From NCBI GenBank assembly GCA_024680915.1, contig JAILBN010000089.1, forward strand, positions 1 through 47,919: DNA of 47,919 bases, read 5' to 3'. Position 1 is the stretch's first letter. Every line of letters starts with the position of its first letter. Shown here one piece after another: positions 1 to 10,005 of the stretch. Source of the stretch: Treponemataceae bacterium. GTDB lineage: Bacteria > Spirochaetota > Spirochaetia > Treponematales > Treponemataceae. The position numbers were made by a program, and so were the translations under genes. The notes under the pieces are model-generated. The model did no database searches and was not told where the DNA came from. It saw only the letters and a list, made by a program, of their open reading frames with translations.

Positions 1-107
1 GCTGCAATAGAAATTTCCTTGATAAACTTTGTAAAAAGCTGACCGCGTTTTGCATCAGCTGCACCTTTGGCGTGTTTAATTGTCGCCCATTTACTATGTC
101 CAGACAT
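1..107 (-). CDS. yebC: YebC/PmpR family protein (partial, 5' end only)
   Basis: The reverse strand starts at 107 with [20 protein letters not shown] and continues with [17 protein letters not shown], the highly conserved N terminus of the YebC/PmpR family. Members of this family bind DNA or ribosomes and are described as transcriptional regulators or translation factors. Only 35 codons lie inside the window and the gene runs off its left edge. A GGAG Shine-Dalgarno lies just upstream on the minus strand (about 113-117). It is divergent from the neuB-like gene. The family call is secure; the function in this organism is inferred. Confidence 0.93.
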   Translation of the reverse strand, partial: MSGHSKWATIKHAKGAADAKRGQLFTKFIKEISIA

Positions 108-381
108 CGGAACTCCTTATATAACAGCCATAACCACATAACAAGCCTGATTAAGCTGCTTTTAAAAGTATGAAAATTAAAAGATTAATTCATAATAACA
201 TAAACAAAAAAAACGTGTCAATTACCAAACAAATGCAAAAAACCGCAACGTATGCGTATTTTTACAAAACTTATAAAAACTTGTTCATTAACAGCCATGA
301 ACTTAGTAAATATCAGGCTTTGTTCTCATAAGCGCATCTTTTTATTCCCCTTGTTATTATATGGAGTGATATGTTACAATA
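108..381. other. AT-rich divergent spacer between yebC and neuB
   Basis: This 274-bp spacer is AT-rich and holds the yebC ribosome site (about 113-117, minus strand) and GGAG at about 363-366 before neuB. I see no convincing RNA gene or conserved operator; promoters for both genes must lie here but none stands out clearly. Confidence 0.5.
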
Positions 382-1521
382 ATGAATATGCCAAATGAAA
401 CAGAAACGTACATAATAGCTGAAATAGGGACTTCCCACGGAGGTTCCCTTGAGAAAGCTTATAAGCTGATTGATGCAGCAAAAAAAGCAGGAGCTGATTG
501 TGCTAAATTCCAATGGATATATGCGGATGAAATCTTACATCCTAAAACTGGATATGTACAACTTCCCACCGGTTCTGTAAGTCTGTATGAACGTTTCAAA
601 GCTCTCGAGCAACCAGTTTCATTCTATAAGAAAATCCAGCAATACACAAAACAGCAAGGTTTGGATTTCGGTTGCTCCCCCTTCGGACTAAAAAGCCTAA
701 AAAAGCTTTATTCTCTGAATCCGGACTTGATTAAAATAGCCTCACCGGAGCTGAATCATTACCCCATGCTTAAGGAATTAGTACGATTAGAAAACTGCTG
801 GTTAAGAAAAAAGATTCCTGTCGTACTTTCTTCTGGGGTTTCGCTATTGTCAGATATAGAAAAAGCATTAGCAATACTAAAACCATTAATACACAACTCC
901 CATAAGTCAGATAAAAAGCTTCCATCTCTCTCTCTTCTTCATTGTATAACTAGCTATCCTGCACCAGAGTCGGAATACAATCTCTCTACGATTGCGACTC
1001 TTTCAAATATGTTCGGAATAGAAACGGGAGTGAGCGATCATTCTCTAGATCCATTACTCGTTCCTCTGGTCTCTGTCGCAGCAGGAGGAAAGATCATAGA
1101 AAAACATATAACCCTCAGCAAAGAAACCGATGGACTTGATGATCCTGTGGCGCTGACGCCCGATGAATTCGGACTCATGGTGAAAAATATAAGGAAGATT
1201 GAGACTCTTGACCATGATATGCTTATAGAAGAACTATGTGAAATGTTCGGAGAAGATGTCTTGGAAACAGTGATGGGTGACGGACAGAAAAAGCTTGCAC
1301 CTTCTGAACTCCAGAACTATACCAGGACTAACAGATCCATCCATGTCATGAAAGACATGACAGCAGGACAAAAAATCCGCAAGAAAGACATAGCAGTCCT
1401 AAGGACAGAGAAAATTCTTACACCAGGCATGTCCCCGGAGTTTTTCTATGATATAATAGGAAAACACCTTAAATCTGACATATCCTCCGGAAGTGGTCTT
1501 TTACAGGAAATGATTTTCTGA
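382..1521 (+). CDS. neuB: NeuB-family sialic/nonulosonic acid synthase with SAF domain
   Basis: This 379-aa protein has the NeuB TIM barrel (about residues 8-270) followed by a C-terminal SAF (antifreeze-like) domain (about 310-370). Family landmarks include AEIGTSHGGS near the start, CAKFQ, IKIASPELNHYPML, LLHCITSYPAP, GVSDHS and IIEKHITL, then RSIHV, GQKIRKKDI and IIGKHL in the SAF part. NeuB enzymes condense phosphoenolpyruvate with an N-acetylated hexosamine to make sialic, pseudaminic or legionaminic acid; the exact sugar cannot be read here. No other nonulosonate pathway gene is adjacent. GGAG at about 363-366 is rather far from ATG 382, so the start could be this ATG or the one two codons later. 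The alpha-2-macroglobulin gene follows after 35 bp. Confidence 0.85.
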   Translation: MNMPNETETYIIAEIGTSHGGSLEKAYKLIDAAKKAGADCAKFQWIYADEILHPKTGYVQLPTGSVSLYERFKALEQPVSFYKKIQQYTKQQGLDFGCSPFGLKSLKKLYSLNPDLIKIASPELNHYPMLKELVRLENCWLRKKIPVVLSSGVSLLSDIEKALAILKPLIHNSHKSDKKLPSLSLLHCITSYPAPESEYNLSTIATLSNMFGIETGVSDHSLDPLLVPLVSVAAGGKIIEKHITLSKETDGLDDPVALTPDEFGLMVKNIRKIETLDHDMLIEELCEMFGEDVLETVMGDGQKKLAPSELQNYTRTNRSIHVMKDMTAGQKIRKKDIAVLRTEKILTPGMSPEFFYDIIGKHLKSDISSGSGLLQEMIF

Positions 1522-1556
1522 AATGTATAACGATTATATACATGGAGCTGTAAAAA

Positions 1557-4500
1557 ATGAAAAGAAATCGAAAAGGGTTATTTTTGTCAATGACAGCCGT
1601 CTTGACTGTGCTGTCTTTTCTCCTCTGCTGCTCAAAACAATTACCAGAGAACAGCTCAAACCTAAAGGATGCCACTTCTGCCGAAGAATCTAAGACAGCT
1701 TCTGATTCTGTATCAGGGAAGGAAACCCCTGCAATATCCCAGGAGACGATTCCCGACTCCTACCTGCAAGACACTTTCATAGAACCAAATGATTTTTTTA
1801 CCCTCGATTACACGCCCTATCTTCCAGAATCCGAAGCGGCTTTATTAAATAAAACAAAGACAGAGACAATTGTTTCCAGAAGCAATGAAGGACAAGGATC
1901 AGAATCCATTATCCCAGGGCTTCGTGAGATACAGGAATACCAGACAGATTATTCCACAAAAAAAGCAGCTCCGGTAGGGTCTTCCGTCCAGTCATTCCTT
2001 CAGACAGGGAACAGATCAGCATCTGGTACATTTACCGTAGAAGATTGGGGACCTCAAGGCATTATTCCCGGTGACATACGAAGACCCTCCTTCTATGTTC
2101 TTTTTTCAGAACCTGTAGTACAGCTGACCGCACTCACTGAACAAGCCTCCTCCTCTCCCTACATGGAGATAGAGCCCCCCCTTGAAGGGGTCTACCGCTG
2201 GTATGGAACAAGTCTTCTCAGCTTCGATGCTACGGAAGACTGCAATCCAAGACAAGTATACAAAATAAAGCTGAACACGGAAATGAGATCCCATGATGGT
2301 AAAAGACTGGCGGGCATAAGCGAATTCGAGACCCAGGCCGCACCTTTGGAAATAGAGTGGTACCAGCCAGGCTTTAATTGGAGCATCAGGAATAAGGAAT
2401 ATGTGGACACTCTTGATGTTCCGCCAGAAGCAGCAAAGGAATTAAGGGTACAGTTCAACTATGACGTTGATGCTGCAGAAATTGAAAAAATATCAGTTAT
2501 AAAGGTCGCAGGCCAAGAGGCCTCTTTCACAGTCACCCAATCTCTCCCGGACACTGTCACCTATGATATAAAATCGCCTATCCCTTTTGAGTCTACTGTC
2601 ATCCTATCAATAACTGATAATGACAAGGAAGCTCTTAAAGCTCAATATGCTACTCTTCAGGAATTCCACCTGGACAGCAGCTACCCAGGAAGCTCTTATG
2701 GAAAACACACGAATCCAGTGAACATCTATATGTCTCATCCTTTGAACGAGGCTTCTGTTCTGGATAACATCACCACACAGCCCTACATGCAGATAACTAA
2801 AGACAATATCAATGTCTCTGGAAACGTATTGATGCTCTATGGACTGCCTGTTGCATTCGGTGAGACATATACCATAGAGATAGACAAAGGCCTGGAGGAT
2901 ATATACGGAAGAAAACTTGGCAAAAAAGAAAGTATAAAAGTCGAAGTCCCGGATGCCAACAGCTACGTGCACTTCCAAAACTCAGGAATACAGATATTGG
3001 AAGCTCAGTTTCCCCACAAAATGCTCTTTGCCTACCAGAATATAGATGATGCTTCCCGTTACAGACTTGAAGCCACGGATACACCTCTAAATGCTTACAA
3101 AGACTATGACAAAATACAAATACAAAAGGATTCAGAAGGAGCCGTGGAGCTTCAGACGGAGCCCCGTAATACCAGCATATTCCAGGAGGTGAACCTTGAC
3201 CCCTATCTTAAGGATGGTAAGGGAGCCGTTTATTTCGAAGCTTTGGTAAACATGGAGACTACCAATTACAATGGAGAAAAAGAGAAATACAAAAGCACGA
3301 ATTCCACGACGATACAAGTTACAGACTTGGGAGTCACAGCCAGAGTAGGTATAAATAAGACAGCAGTCCTTGTCTCCAGAATATCCGACGGGAAACCAGT
3401 AGAAGGGGCAACTGTCTACCTTTACAAGAACGGAACGAAAACAAGGCTTTCTGATTTGGATAACGGCGGATATTTTGCAAAGGCTATATCCAACGCCGCA
3501 GGACTTGCGGTACTGGAATACAGTACGGAAGAAGCAGAGGAATTCTTCAAGAACGAGAATTACTCCATGGACAACAATCCTGCACTTTATGTAGCGACAG
3601 CAGATGATTCTGTAACCTTCTTCCCTGACAGCCACAGCCCCTGGAGACACGACGTCTATTATACTTCCGAAATAGCAGATGCATTCGCTCCTGTCCAGAA
3701 AACATTCATGTTCTGTGACAGAGGTCTCTACAAACCTGGAGAGACCGTGACCTTCAGAGGGATAGACAGGGACAAGCAGGCAGGCTCCTATACACCCTAC
3801 AAAGGAAAATTCACTATATTCCTGGAGGATTATTCTTGGTGGGAGGCAGAGATTTATGACTCTTTATCCGAGGAAACATCAGAAACAGGAGGCTTCTACG
3901 GTTCCTTCACTATACCGGAGGATCTTGAGCCCGGTACATATAAACTTAGGTATCAAAGAGAAGGCTCTACAGAACCATCTTACTACGACCCCTATATCGA
4001 GCTGAAAGTAGCCTATTTCGAAAGGCTTAAGTTCCAGACTTCCATTGATATGCCTTCCACACCTATCATTGCCGGGGACAATATCCCGGCATCCCTGGAA
4101 GCATCCTATCTGGCGGGAGGGGTCCTTTCATCCGCAAGCTACCAAACCGACTGGTTCAGGGAGCCTTGGTATTTCACATCAGAAGAAGAGGATTTCAAAG
4201 ATTTCCGTTTCGGGCCTTCAGACACCTCCGAGAACAGGACATATATCTCCAGTGAGGAAGGAAGTCTGGACGCAGAGGGCAAGGCGGAACTTTCCTGCAA
4301 AACAGGAGGGGAATCTCTGAAAGGCGTACCTTACAGCTACAGACTGTCGGCAAATGTGACAGATGCCTCCAACCAGCTTATCTCAAAATCGAAATCTACC
4401 ATCGTCCACCCAGCATCCTTCTATGCCGGGCTTATGAAGGAAGCTTCTCCCTCTGCCTTCCCCAGTACAGGAGAAAACCTTACTTTCAAATATAAGCTTG

Positions 4501-7500
4501 CATTCCCGGACGGCAAGGCCGTCTCACAAAGGGAGAACATGACGAAGACCATGACAGCCCTTGCGGGAGAAAGTAGGATTCTTGAAGTAAAGCTCTTCAG
4601 GACTGATTGGAATCTTGTAAAACAACAGGGTATAGGAGGAAACGTATACACTCGTTACGAAAAAGAAGAAGTTGAGGAATACTCCACTAAAGTCAAGCTT
4701 GAAGCAGAAGGGTCCTTAAAGGTAACTCCGAAGCAGGCCGGATATCATACCCTCCGTATTTCCACGAAGGACAGCCAAGGAAGGAGCGTACTGACAGACT
4801 ACACTTTCTTTGTGACAGGAAGTGGTGCCTACAATTGGTACAGCACATCGGCGGCCTCCCTCAGACTTACCCCCGACCAGTCTCAATACAATCCAGGTGA
4901 CACGGCTCATATCCTTCTTGAAAGCCCCCTTCCCTCTGGTGATTACCTGATAACCACAGAAAGAGAAGGCATATTCACAGAAGAAGTCCGTCATTTTGAC
5001 AACAGCATTCAGGTCCTGGACATTCCTGTTGCCAGGAACTACGTCCCTGTATTCTATGTCTCAATAAGCTCCTACTCAGTAAGAACAGAAGCTCCCCATT
5101 ATGAATACGGGGAAAAAGATGTGGATAAACCCCAGGGATACTACGGGGTGACCCCTGTTTATGTGAACCCTTACGTAAAAGCTTTTTCTCTGAATATAGA
5201 CACAGGAAGCCAAGCCTATAGACCCGGGGAAGAGGTGACTGTAACCATAACCGCGACAAAGGGCGGCAAAGCCCTTGAGAATGCGGAGATAACCCTGATG
5301 GCCGTAGACAGGGGAGTTCTTGATCTGATTGACTATCACGTACCGGATCCTATCAATTTCTACTATCAAGAGGGGAATTTCCCTCTTTGTGTAAAGGGAG
5401 GAGATGACCGCTCCTATCTTATGGATCCTGTGGTCTATGAGACAAAAAATCTTGCTGGAGGAGATGCAGAGGGAAGCGGGGACAAGGCGGAGGAAAGGAA
5501 GGACTTTAATCCTACGGCTGTTTTCGAACCAGTCCTGAAAACTGACAAAGAGGGAAAGGCAGTATGCAAGTTCAAGCTGCCGGACACTCTTACCACATAT
5601 CGCATAACCGTTTTCGGCGTAAACGGAGAGCTTCTTGCCCTCCAGGAAGATGAATTCCTAGTCAAAAACCCAATCAATGTACAGCAGGTCATGCCCCGGA
5701 GGCTCAGAATAAGGGACACTGCAGAAATGGGAGTCATTCTATCCAATCTCGACAGCATAGCCCACGAAATGACCGTATCACTCCATTTTGAGGAAGCAGA
5801 AGCCTCTTCAGAAAACGGAGTCGCAATAAAAACAGGCCTGGCTATCGTAGACGGAGAAAGCAGTCACACTGTCACAGTAGGAGCAGGAAGCACCATAGCC
5901 CTTTATTTTGATGGAGCCGCAGTAGAAGACGGTACAGTAAACGCAGTATTCACAGCGACTAGTGAAGGTATCCTTAACGAAAGGATAATATGTCCCCTCA
6001 TTATAGAAAAGCCCTATATTTACGAGACCTTCTGCACCACAGGCGTAGTCTCGGAAGAAGAGGAGCACGGGGAGGAGAATGTCCTGATACCTTCTTTCGC
6101 CGAGGAAGGCAAAGGCTCAATCTCCATTACACTTGATGCCACACGCCTGGGAACCCTGGGAAGTGCCGTCAACTATGTTTTCTCCTATCCTTACGGCTGT
6201 CTAGAGCAGCAATCGGCAAAAGTGCTGCCTCTTGTTCTGTTTGAGGAATACCTAGATGTATTCGGAATGGAGATGAGTGAGAAAATCTCGGACGTAAGAA
6301 GCTGCGTGAAAGCTTTCTTCAAAAACTGGGCTGACTGTCAGCTCGCAAACGGCTCGTTCGGATACTGGCCGGAATCCACCACAGGAAATCCCTTCGTAAC
6401 GGCCCGTATTGCCCATATCCTGCAGCTTGCGTCAGAAAGAGGCTACACAAATAAAGATATATGCATAAACAGGCAGGCTCTAATAAAAGCTTTGAAGCTC
6501 TTCCTTAAAGAAGATACTTACCAGTATCCAATATCAGATTATGAAAAGGCATATATCTACTATGTACTTGCCATATCAGGGGACAGATCCGTTACTGAAA
6601 AAGACCTTAAGACGCTGACAGAGGACAGCCAGACTCCTATATCGGAGCTTGTCTACACAGCCCTTGCTTCTTACAAGCTCTTCGGAAAGAATTCACCTCT
6701 CGTAAAAGACTCTTTTGAAAGGACAAGGGCATTTATCCGCCCCGGCACCAGGGGGGCAGACATAACGTATCCTGAAATGGATGAGCTATACGCCCCCTAT
6801 GCAGGTTCTAAAGATGAACAGCTGGCCTTGCTGGTTAAATTCTACACTATGCTGGACCCTGAGGACGAGATGATATCCAGGCTTATCTTCACCTTGCTCA
6901 ACAATCAGAAAGCCGGATACTGGAGCAATACTGCCACTACCGCATCTGTACTGGACGCCTTCTATACAGTAATAAAGACAAATAAACTTGACTCTTTAGA
7001 TATTACAGCAGCTGCAGGACTGGGAAGCACCCAGCTTGCAAAGACAAAATTCGAGGGTCCTGCCTCACAACCTTATAAGGTTGAACTGCCCTTCAGCGAT
7101 GACATATTCAAAGGCCTGAAGACAGGAATAACCCTGCCTCTTACCTTCTCCCGCTCCGGCACAGGATCCTTGTATTACACCGCAAGCCTGACATATCCTC
7201 TGCCCTATGAGAATCTTTTAGCCAGGGATGAGGGAATAAGTGTCTCCTATATCATATATGACGACACGACAGGTGAAGAGATTGAACCGACGCACATATC
7301 ATCTTCCTTACAGGAACTTCAAAGCGGAAGGATATACAGGGCAAAGCTCACTATATCCTCCCCACGAGACAGAACTTTCTTGGCCATAAGGGTTCCTGTG
7401 CCATCTGGAGCAGAAATTTTAGACCCGACCTTCATAACGACACCCATAGTTTCAGGAGAGACAGAGGAAGAATATGATTACAGGAGATATTACGACCACA

Positions 7501-7685
7501 ACGCCATATACGACAATGAGATCCAATATTTCTGGGATTCCTTCGAGAAAGGTTATACTTCGACCACCTTCAAATTCCGTGCGGTGAGAAGAGGTGTATA
7601 CCCTACTCCTCCTGTAACAGCGGAATGTATGTATGAACCAGAGGTCCTGGGACGTACTGAAGGTCTTTTGTACACGATAAAATGA
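1557..7685 (+). CDS. Bacterial alpha-2-macroglobulin lipoprotein
   Basis: This is a very large envelope protein (2042 aa) of the bacterial alpha-2-macroglobulin family, which traps proteases in the periplasm. The N terminus is a lipoprotein signal: basic residues, a hydrophobic stretch, then the lipobox FLLCC (lipidated Cys 24 or 25). Macroglobulin-type beta domains fill the first two thirds, including the MG landmark RGLYKPGETVTFRG. The thioester motif CLEQ (Cys1548-Gln1551, in YPYGCLEQQ) is intact, followed by the alpha-helical thioester domain and a C-terminal beta domain. It is longer than E. coli YfhM (about 1650 aa), with an extended N-terminal region. Its stop overlaps the pbpC start (ATGA), as in the common YfhM-PbpC pairing, which suggests coupled repair and defence of the cell wall. 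Confidence 0.92.
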   Translation: MKRNRKGLFLSMTAVLTVLSFLLCCSKQLPENSSNLKDATSAEESKTASDSVSGKETPAISQETIPDSYLQDTFIEPNDFFTLDYTPYLPESEAALLNKTKTETIVSRSNEGQGSESIIPGLREIQEYQTDYSTKKAAPVGSSVQSFLQTGNRSASGTFTVEDWGPQGIIPGDIRRPSFYVLFSEPVVQLTALTEQASSSPYMEIEPPLEGVYRWYGTSLLSFDATEDCNPRQVYKIKLNTEMRSHDGKRLAGISEFETQAAPLEIEWYQPGFNWSIRNKEYVDTLDVPPEAAKELRVQFNYDVDAAEIEKISVIKVAGQEASFTVTQSLPDTVTYDIKSPIPFESTVILSITDNDKEALKAQYATLQEFHLDSSYPGSSYGKHTNPVNIYMSHPLNEASVLDNITTQPYMQITKDNINVSGNVLMLYGLPVAFGETYTIEIDKGLEDIYGRKLGKKESIKVEVPDANSYVHFQNSGIQILEAQFPHKMLFAYQNIDDASRYRLEATDTPLNAYKDYDKIQIQKDSEGAVELQTEPRNTSIFQEVNLDPYLKDGKGAVYFEALVNMETTNYNGEKEKYKSTNSTTIQVTDLGVTARVGINKTAVLVSRISDGKPVEGATVYLYKNGTKTRLSDLDNGGYFAKAISNAAGLAVLEYSTEEAEEFFKNENYSMDNNPALYVATADDSVTFFPDSHSPWRHDVYYTSEIADAFAPVQKTFMFCDRGLYKPGETVTFRGIDRDKQAGSYTPYKGKFTIFLEDYSWWEAEIYDSLSEETSETGGFYGSFTIPEDLEPGTYKLRYQREGSTEPSYYDPYIELKVAYFERLKFQTSIDMPSTPIIAGDNIPASLEASYLAGGVLSSASYQTDWFREPWYFTSEEEDFKDFRFGPSDTSENRTYISSEEGSLDAEGKAELSCKTGGESLKGVPYSYRLSANVTDASNQLISKSKSTIVHPASFYAGLMKEASPSAFPSTGENLTFKYKLAFPDGKAVSQRENMTKTMTALAGESRILEVKLFRTDWNLVKQQGIGGNVYTRYEKEEVEEYSTKVKLEAEGSLKVTPKQAGYHTLRISTKDSQGRSVLTDYTFFVTGSGAYNWYSTSAASLRLTPDQSQYNPGDTAHILLESPLPSGDYLITTEREGIFTEEVRHFDNSIQVLDIPVARNYVPVFYVSISSYSVRTEAPHYEYGEKDVDKPQGYYGVTPVYVNPYVKAFSLNIDTGSQAYRPGEEVTVTITATKGGKALENAEITLMAVDRGVLDLIDYHVPDPINFYYQEGNFPLCVKGGDDRSYLMDPVVYETKNLAGGDAEGSGDKAEERKDFNPTAVFEPVLKTDKEGKAVCKFKLPDTLTTYRITVFGVNGELLALQEDEFLVKNPINVQQVMPRRLRIRDTAEMGVILSNLDSIAHEMTVSLHFEEAEASSENGVAIKTGLAIVDGESSHTVTVGAGSTIALYFDGAAVEDGTVNAVFTATSEGILNERIICPLIIEKPYIYETFCTTGVVSEEEEHGEENVLIPSFAEEGKGSISITLDATRLGTLGSAVNYVFSYPYGCLEQQSAKVLPLVLFEEYLDVFGMEMSEKISDVRSCVKAFFKNWADCQLANGSFGYWPESTTGNPFVTARIAHILQLASERGYTNKDICINRQALIKALKLFLKEDTYQYPISDYEKAYIYYVLAISGDRSVTEKDLKTLTEDSQTPISELVYTALASYKLFGKNSPLVKDSFERTRAFIRPGTRGADITYPEMDELYAPYAGSKDEQLALLVKFYTMLDPEDEMISRLIFTLLNNQKAGYWSNTATTASVLDAFYTVIKTNKLDSLDITAAAGLGSTQLAKTKFEGPASQPYKVELPFSDDIFKGLKTGITLPLTFSRSGTGSLYYTASLTYPLPYENLLARDEGISVSYIIYDDTTGEEIEPTHISSSLQELQSGRIYRAKLTISSPRDRTFLAIRVPVPSGAEILDPTFITTPIVSGETEEEYDYRRYYDHNAIYDNEIQYFWDSFEKGYTSTTFKFRAVRRGVYPTPPVTAECMYEPEVLGRTEGLLYTIK

Positions 7686-9928
7686 AACTGAAAGTCCCCA
7701 AAAAGAAACCCGCAAAAGCATTGCTCCTTTTGCTTGCTTTCGCGGTGCTTCTTGGTATAAGCCTCTTTCTCCTGCTGAGCTTTTCCCCCTATCCTGAAAT
7801 TCAGGCTTTTCTCCAGAAAAGCTACAGCACGGCGGTTTTCGACAGAGACGGGATACTCCTACAGGTGCTTCCCCTTGATGATGGCCTGAGACGGCAATAC
7901 ACTCCCTTGGAAGAAATTCCAGAAGTGCTGGTCTCCTCCTTCATCCAAGCCGAGGATAAACGCTTTTACGAGCACCACGGGGTTGATTTTATTGCAATTA
8001 TACGGGCCTTATTCCAGAACATCTCCGACAAAAGGATAGTAAGCGGAGCCTCCACTATTACCATGCAGCTGGCACGACTTATAAGTCCCAGAGAAGACAG
8101 GAATTTAGCCATCAAGATAAAGGAAGCCTTTGACGCACTTCGGCTTGAATGCAGACTTTCGAAAAAAGAGATTCTCGACCTTTACCTTAACAATGTTCCT
8201 TTCGGATTCAACACAGAGGGAGTAACCTCCGCAGCAAAAACCTTCTTCTCCAAGGAGCTCAATGAGCTTTCAGAGGCAGAAATACGATGTTTATCCGTAA
8301 TCATAAGACGTCCCAGCTCTTATAATCCACTGAAAGAGCCTGAAAAATGCACCAATGCAGTAATGGATGTTTTCGGGAACGATATAGAAGAGGACACGAT
8401 CCTGAAGGCTGCCAGACAAGCCTGCTCTTACGACTATCCTTTTCTTATGCCCCATTATATAAACTTTCTTAAAGCTGAATATCCTCAAGAGTTCTCAGGA
8501 AAAAAAGCGATAAGACTCTCCGCATCTGCCTACCTTCAGGGATATATAGAGGAACTTCTTACCACCTCCGTAAAGAAATTCGAATCAAACAGAATAACCA
8601 ATGGAGCAGTCCTTGTATTGGACACAAGAACTGCGGAAATCCTGGCATGGGCCGGAAGCAGCAGTTTTCAAGATGAGACGAACAAAGGTCAGCTTGACGG
8701 AGTAACGGTACCAAACCAACCAGGCTCCAGCATGAAGCCCTTCCTCTATGCCCTGGCTCTGGACAAGGGTTACCTGCCTTCTGATATCCTACCGGACATA
8801 CCTACTGACTTTGGTTTCGAGGAGCTTTATATTCCCCAGAATTTTAACAACAGGTTCAACGGTCCTGTAAGGATGAGAACGGCCCTTGCCTCAAGCCTGA
8901 ACGTACCAGCTGTATATCTTCTTAACAGGATAGGTATAAAAAGCTATCTTTCAAAGCTTTTCCAGCTGGACTTCCAATCCTTAAAGCAGGCTGACCCCGG
9001 GCTGGGATTAGCCTTGGGGAATGCGGAAGTAAGTATTTACGAGCTGGCAAGCGCCTTCAGCGTCTTTCCCAGGGATGGAATTTTCATAAGCCCCTCATAC
9101 AACAAAGAGCAGGCAGCCATAAAAGAGAAAGCAGCCTATTCCGTTTACAGCAAAGACACCGCCCGTATTATATGCAGCATTCTATCCGATGCTAATTCCC
9201 GTTCTACAGGATTCGGCTTTTCCACTGTATTCCAAACCCCTTTCTCATCCATTTTCAAAACAGGAACAGCCAACCAATACCAGAACATAACAGCACTTGC
9301 AGCTACTCCCCTTTACACAGTCGGTGTATGGATGGGCAATTTCACAGGAGAAACAGTCATAGGAAAGACAGGAAGCTCAATTCCGGCCTCCATGGCAAAG
9401 GAAATACTTTGTTTCCTACAAGGGGCCCGCGAAGTTCCCTTCAAAGAGCCTGAACAATTCAAAAAAGAGAGAATATGCTCCCTTTCAGGGAAAAAAGCAG
9501 GAGACTTATGCCCCACATCCCTGTATGAATATATTCCGGTTGCAAGCATCGCAGAAGAGAGTTACTGCGACTGGCATACAGGAACAGGAATAAAGTATCC
9601 TGCGGAATATGAGAAATGGCTGCTGATGAAGACCAGGACGGGAACTGCAGACGGGAAAACATCAACTTTCTCCATAGTTTCGCCTAAGGACGGTAGTGTT
9701 TTTTTTCACGACCAGTCATCCGCCTTGAATAAGCGGCAGAATCTTTCCCTGGAGTTTTCCGGAGGAGCTGAGGACTCAATGCAGCTTAAAATATCAGACG
9801 GAGAAAACCTTATGGAGACTACCCTGAACCGACCCTTCATAATTTCAATTCCCATAAGAAGAGCTTCATACACAATAGAGGCCGTATGCGGAGCAGAGAC
9901 TGTGGAATCAAGGTTCTCAGTACGTTGA
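7682..9928 (+). CDS. pbpC: Penicillin-binding protein 1C (bifunctional peptidoglycan synthase)
   Basis: This 748-aa class A penicillin-binding protein polymerises and crosslinks peptidoglycan on the outer face of the inner membrane. An N-terminal membrane anchor (about 11-31) is followed by a GT51 glycosyltransferase domain with the catalytic EDKRFYEHHG motif (Glu91) and SGASTITMQLARL. The transpeptidase domain has SxxK at Ser349-Lys352 (SSMK), SLN in ASSLNVPA, and KTGTA at 526-530. The tail (about 640-748) resembles the PbpC C-terminal beta domain. The start overlaps the macroglobulin stop by 4 bp, so translation is probably coupled. All key residues are present. Confidence 0.94.
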   Translation: MKLKVPKKKPAKALLLLLAFAVLLGISLFLLLSFSPYPEIQAFLQKSYSTAVFDRDGILLQVLPLDDGLRRQYTPLEEIPEVLVSSFIQAEDKRFYEHHGVDFIAIIRALFQNISDKRIVSGASTITMQLARLISPREDRNLAIKIKEAFDALRLECRLSKKEILDLYLNNVPFGFNTEGVTSAAKTFFSKELNELSEAEIRCLSVIIRRPSSYNPLKEPEKCTNAVMDVFGNDIEEDTILKAARQACSYDYPFLMPHYINFLKAEYPQEFSGKKAIRLSASAYLQGYIEELLTTSVKKFESNRITNGAVLVLDTRTAEILAWAGSSSFQDETNKGQLDGVTVPNQPGSSMKPFLYALALDKGYLPSDILPDIPTDFGFEELYIPQNFNNRFNGPVRMRTALASSLNVPAVYLLNRIGIKSYLSKLFQLDFQSLKQADPGLGLALGNAEVSIYELASAFSVFPRDGIFISPSYNKEQAAIKEKAAYSVYSKDTARIICSILSDANSRSTGFGFSTVFQTPFSSIFKTGTANQYQNITALAATPLYTVGVWMGNFTGETVIGKTGSSIPASMAKEILCFLQGAREVPFKEPEQFKKERICSLSGKKAGDLCPTSLYEYIPVASIAEESYCDWHTGTGIKYPAEYEKWLLMKTRTGTADGKTSTFSIVSPKDGSVFFHDQSSALNKRQNLSLEFSGGAEDSMQLKISDGENLMETTLNRPFIISIPIRRASYTIEAVCGAETVESRFSVR

Positions 9929-10005
9929 GAGCAGAAGGAAAGAAGGTAGATACTAGGGATAAATCTCTCTTGACGGCAGACAAGGATTTATTTTATACTT
10001 CACGC

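Noticed and set aside
3132-3650. 172-aa minus-strand reading frame inside the macroglobulin gene
   Set aside because: It is antisense to a clearly coding region, has no ribosome site or recognisable domain, and looks like a codon-bias shadow.
5120-5128. DnaA-box match TGTGGATAA
   Set aside because: It lies inside the macroglobulin coding sequence with no other origin-like feature; taken as chance.
9886-10005. Longer N terminus of the membrane protein after pbpC
   Set aside because: The extra 40 residues overlap pbpC, are charged and unlike a signal sequence, while ATG 10006 opens directly into a signal anchor.
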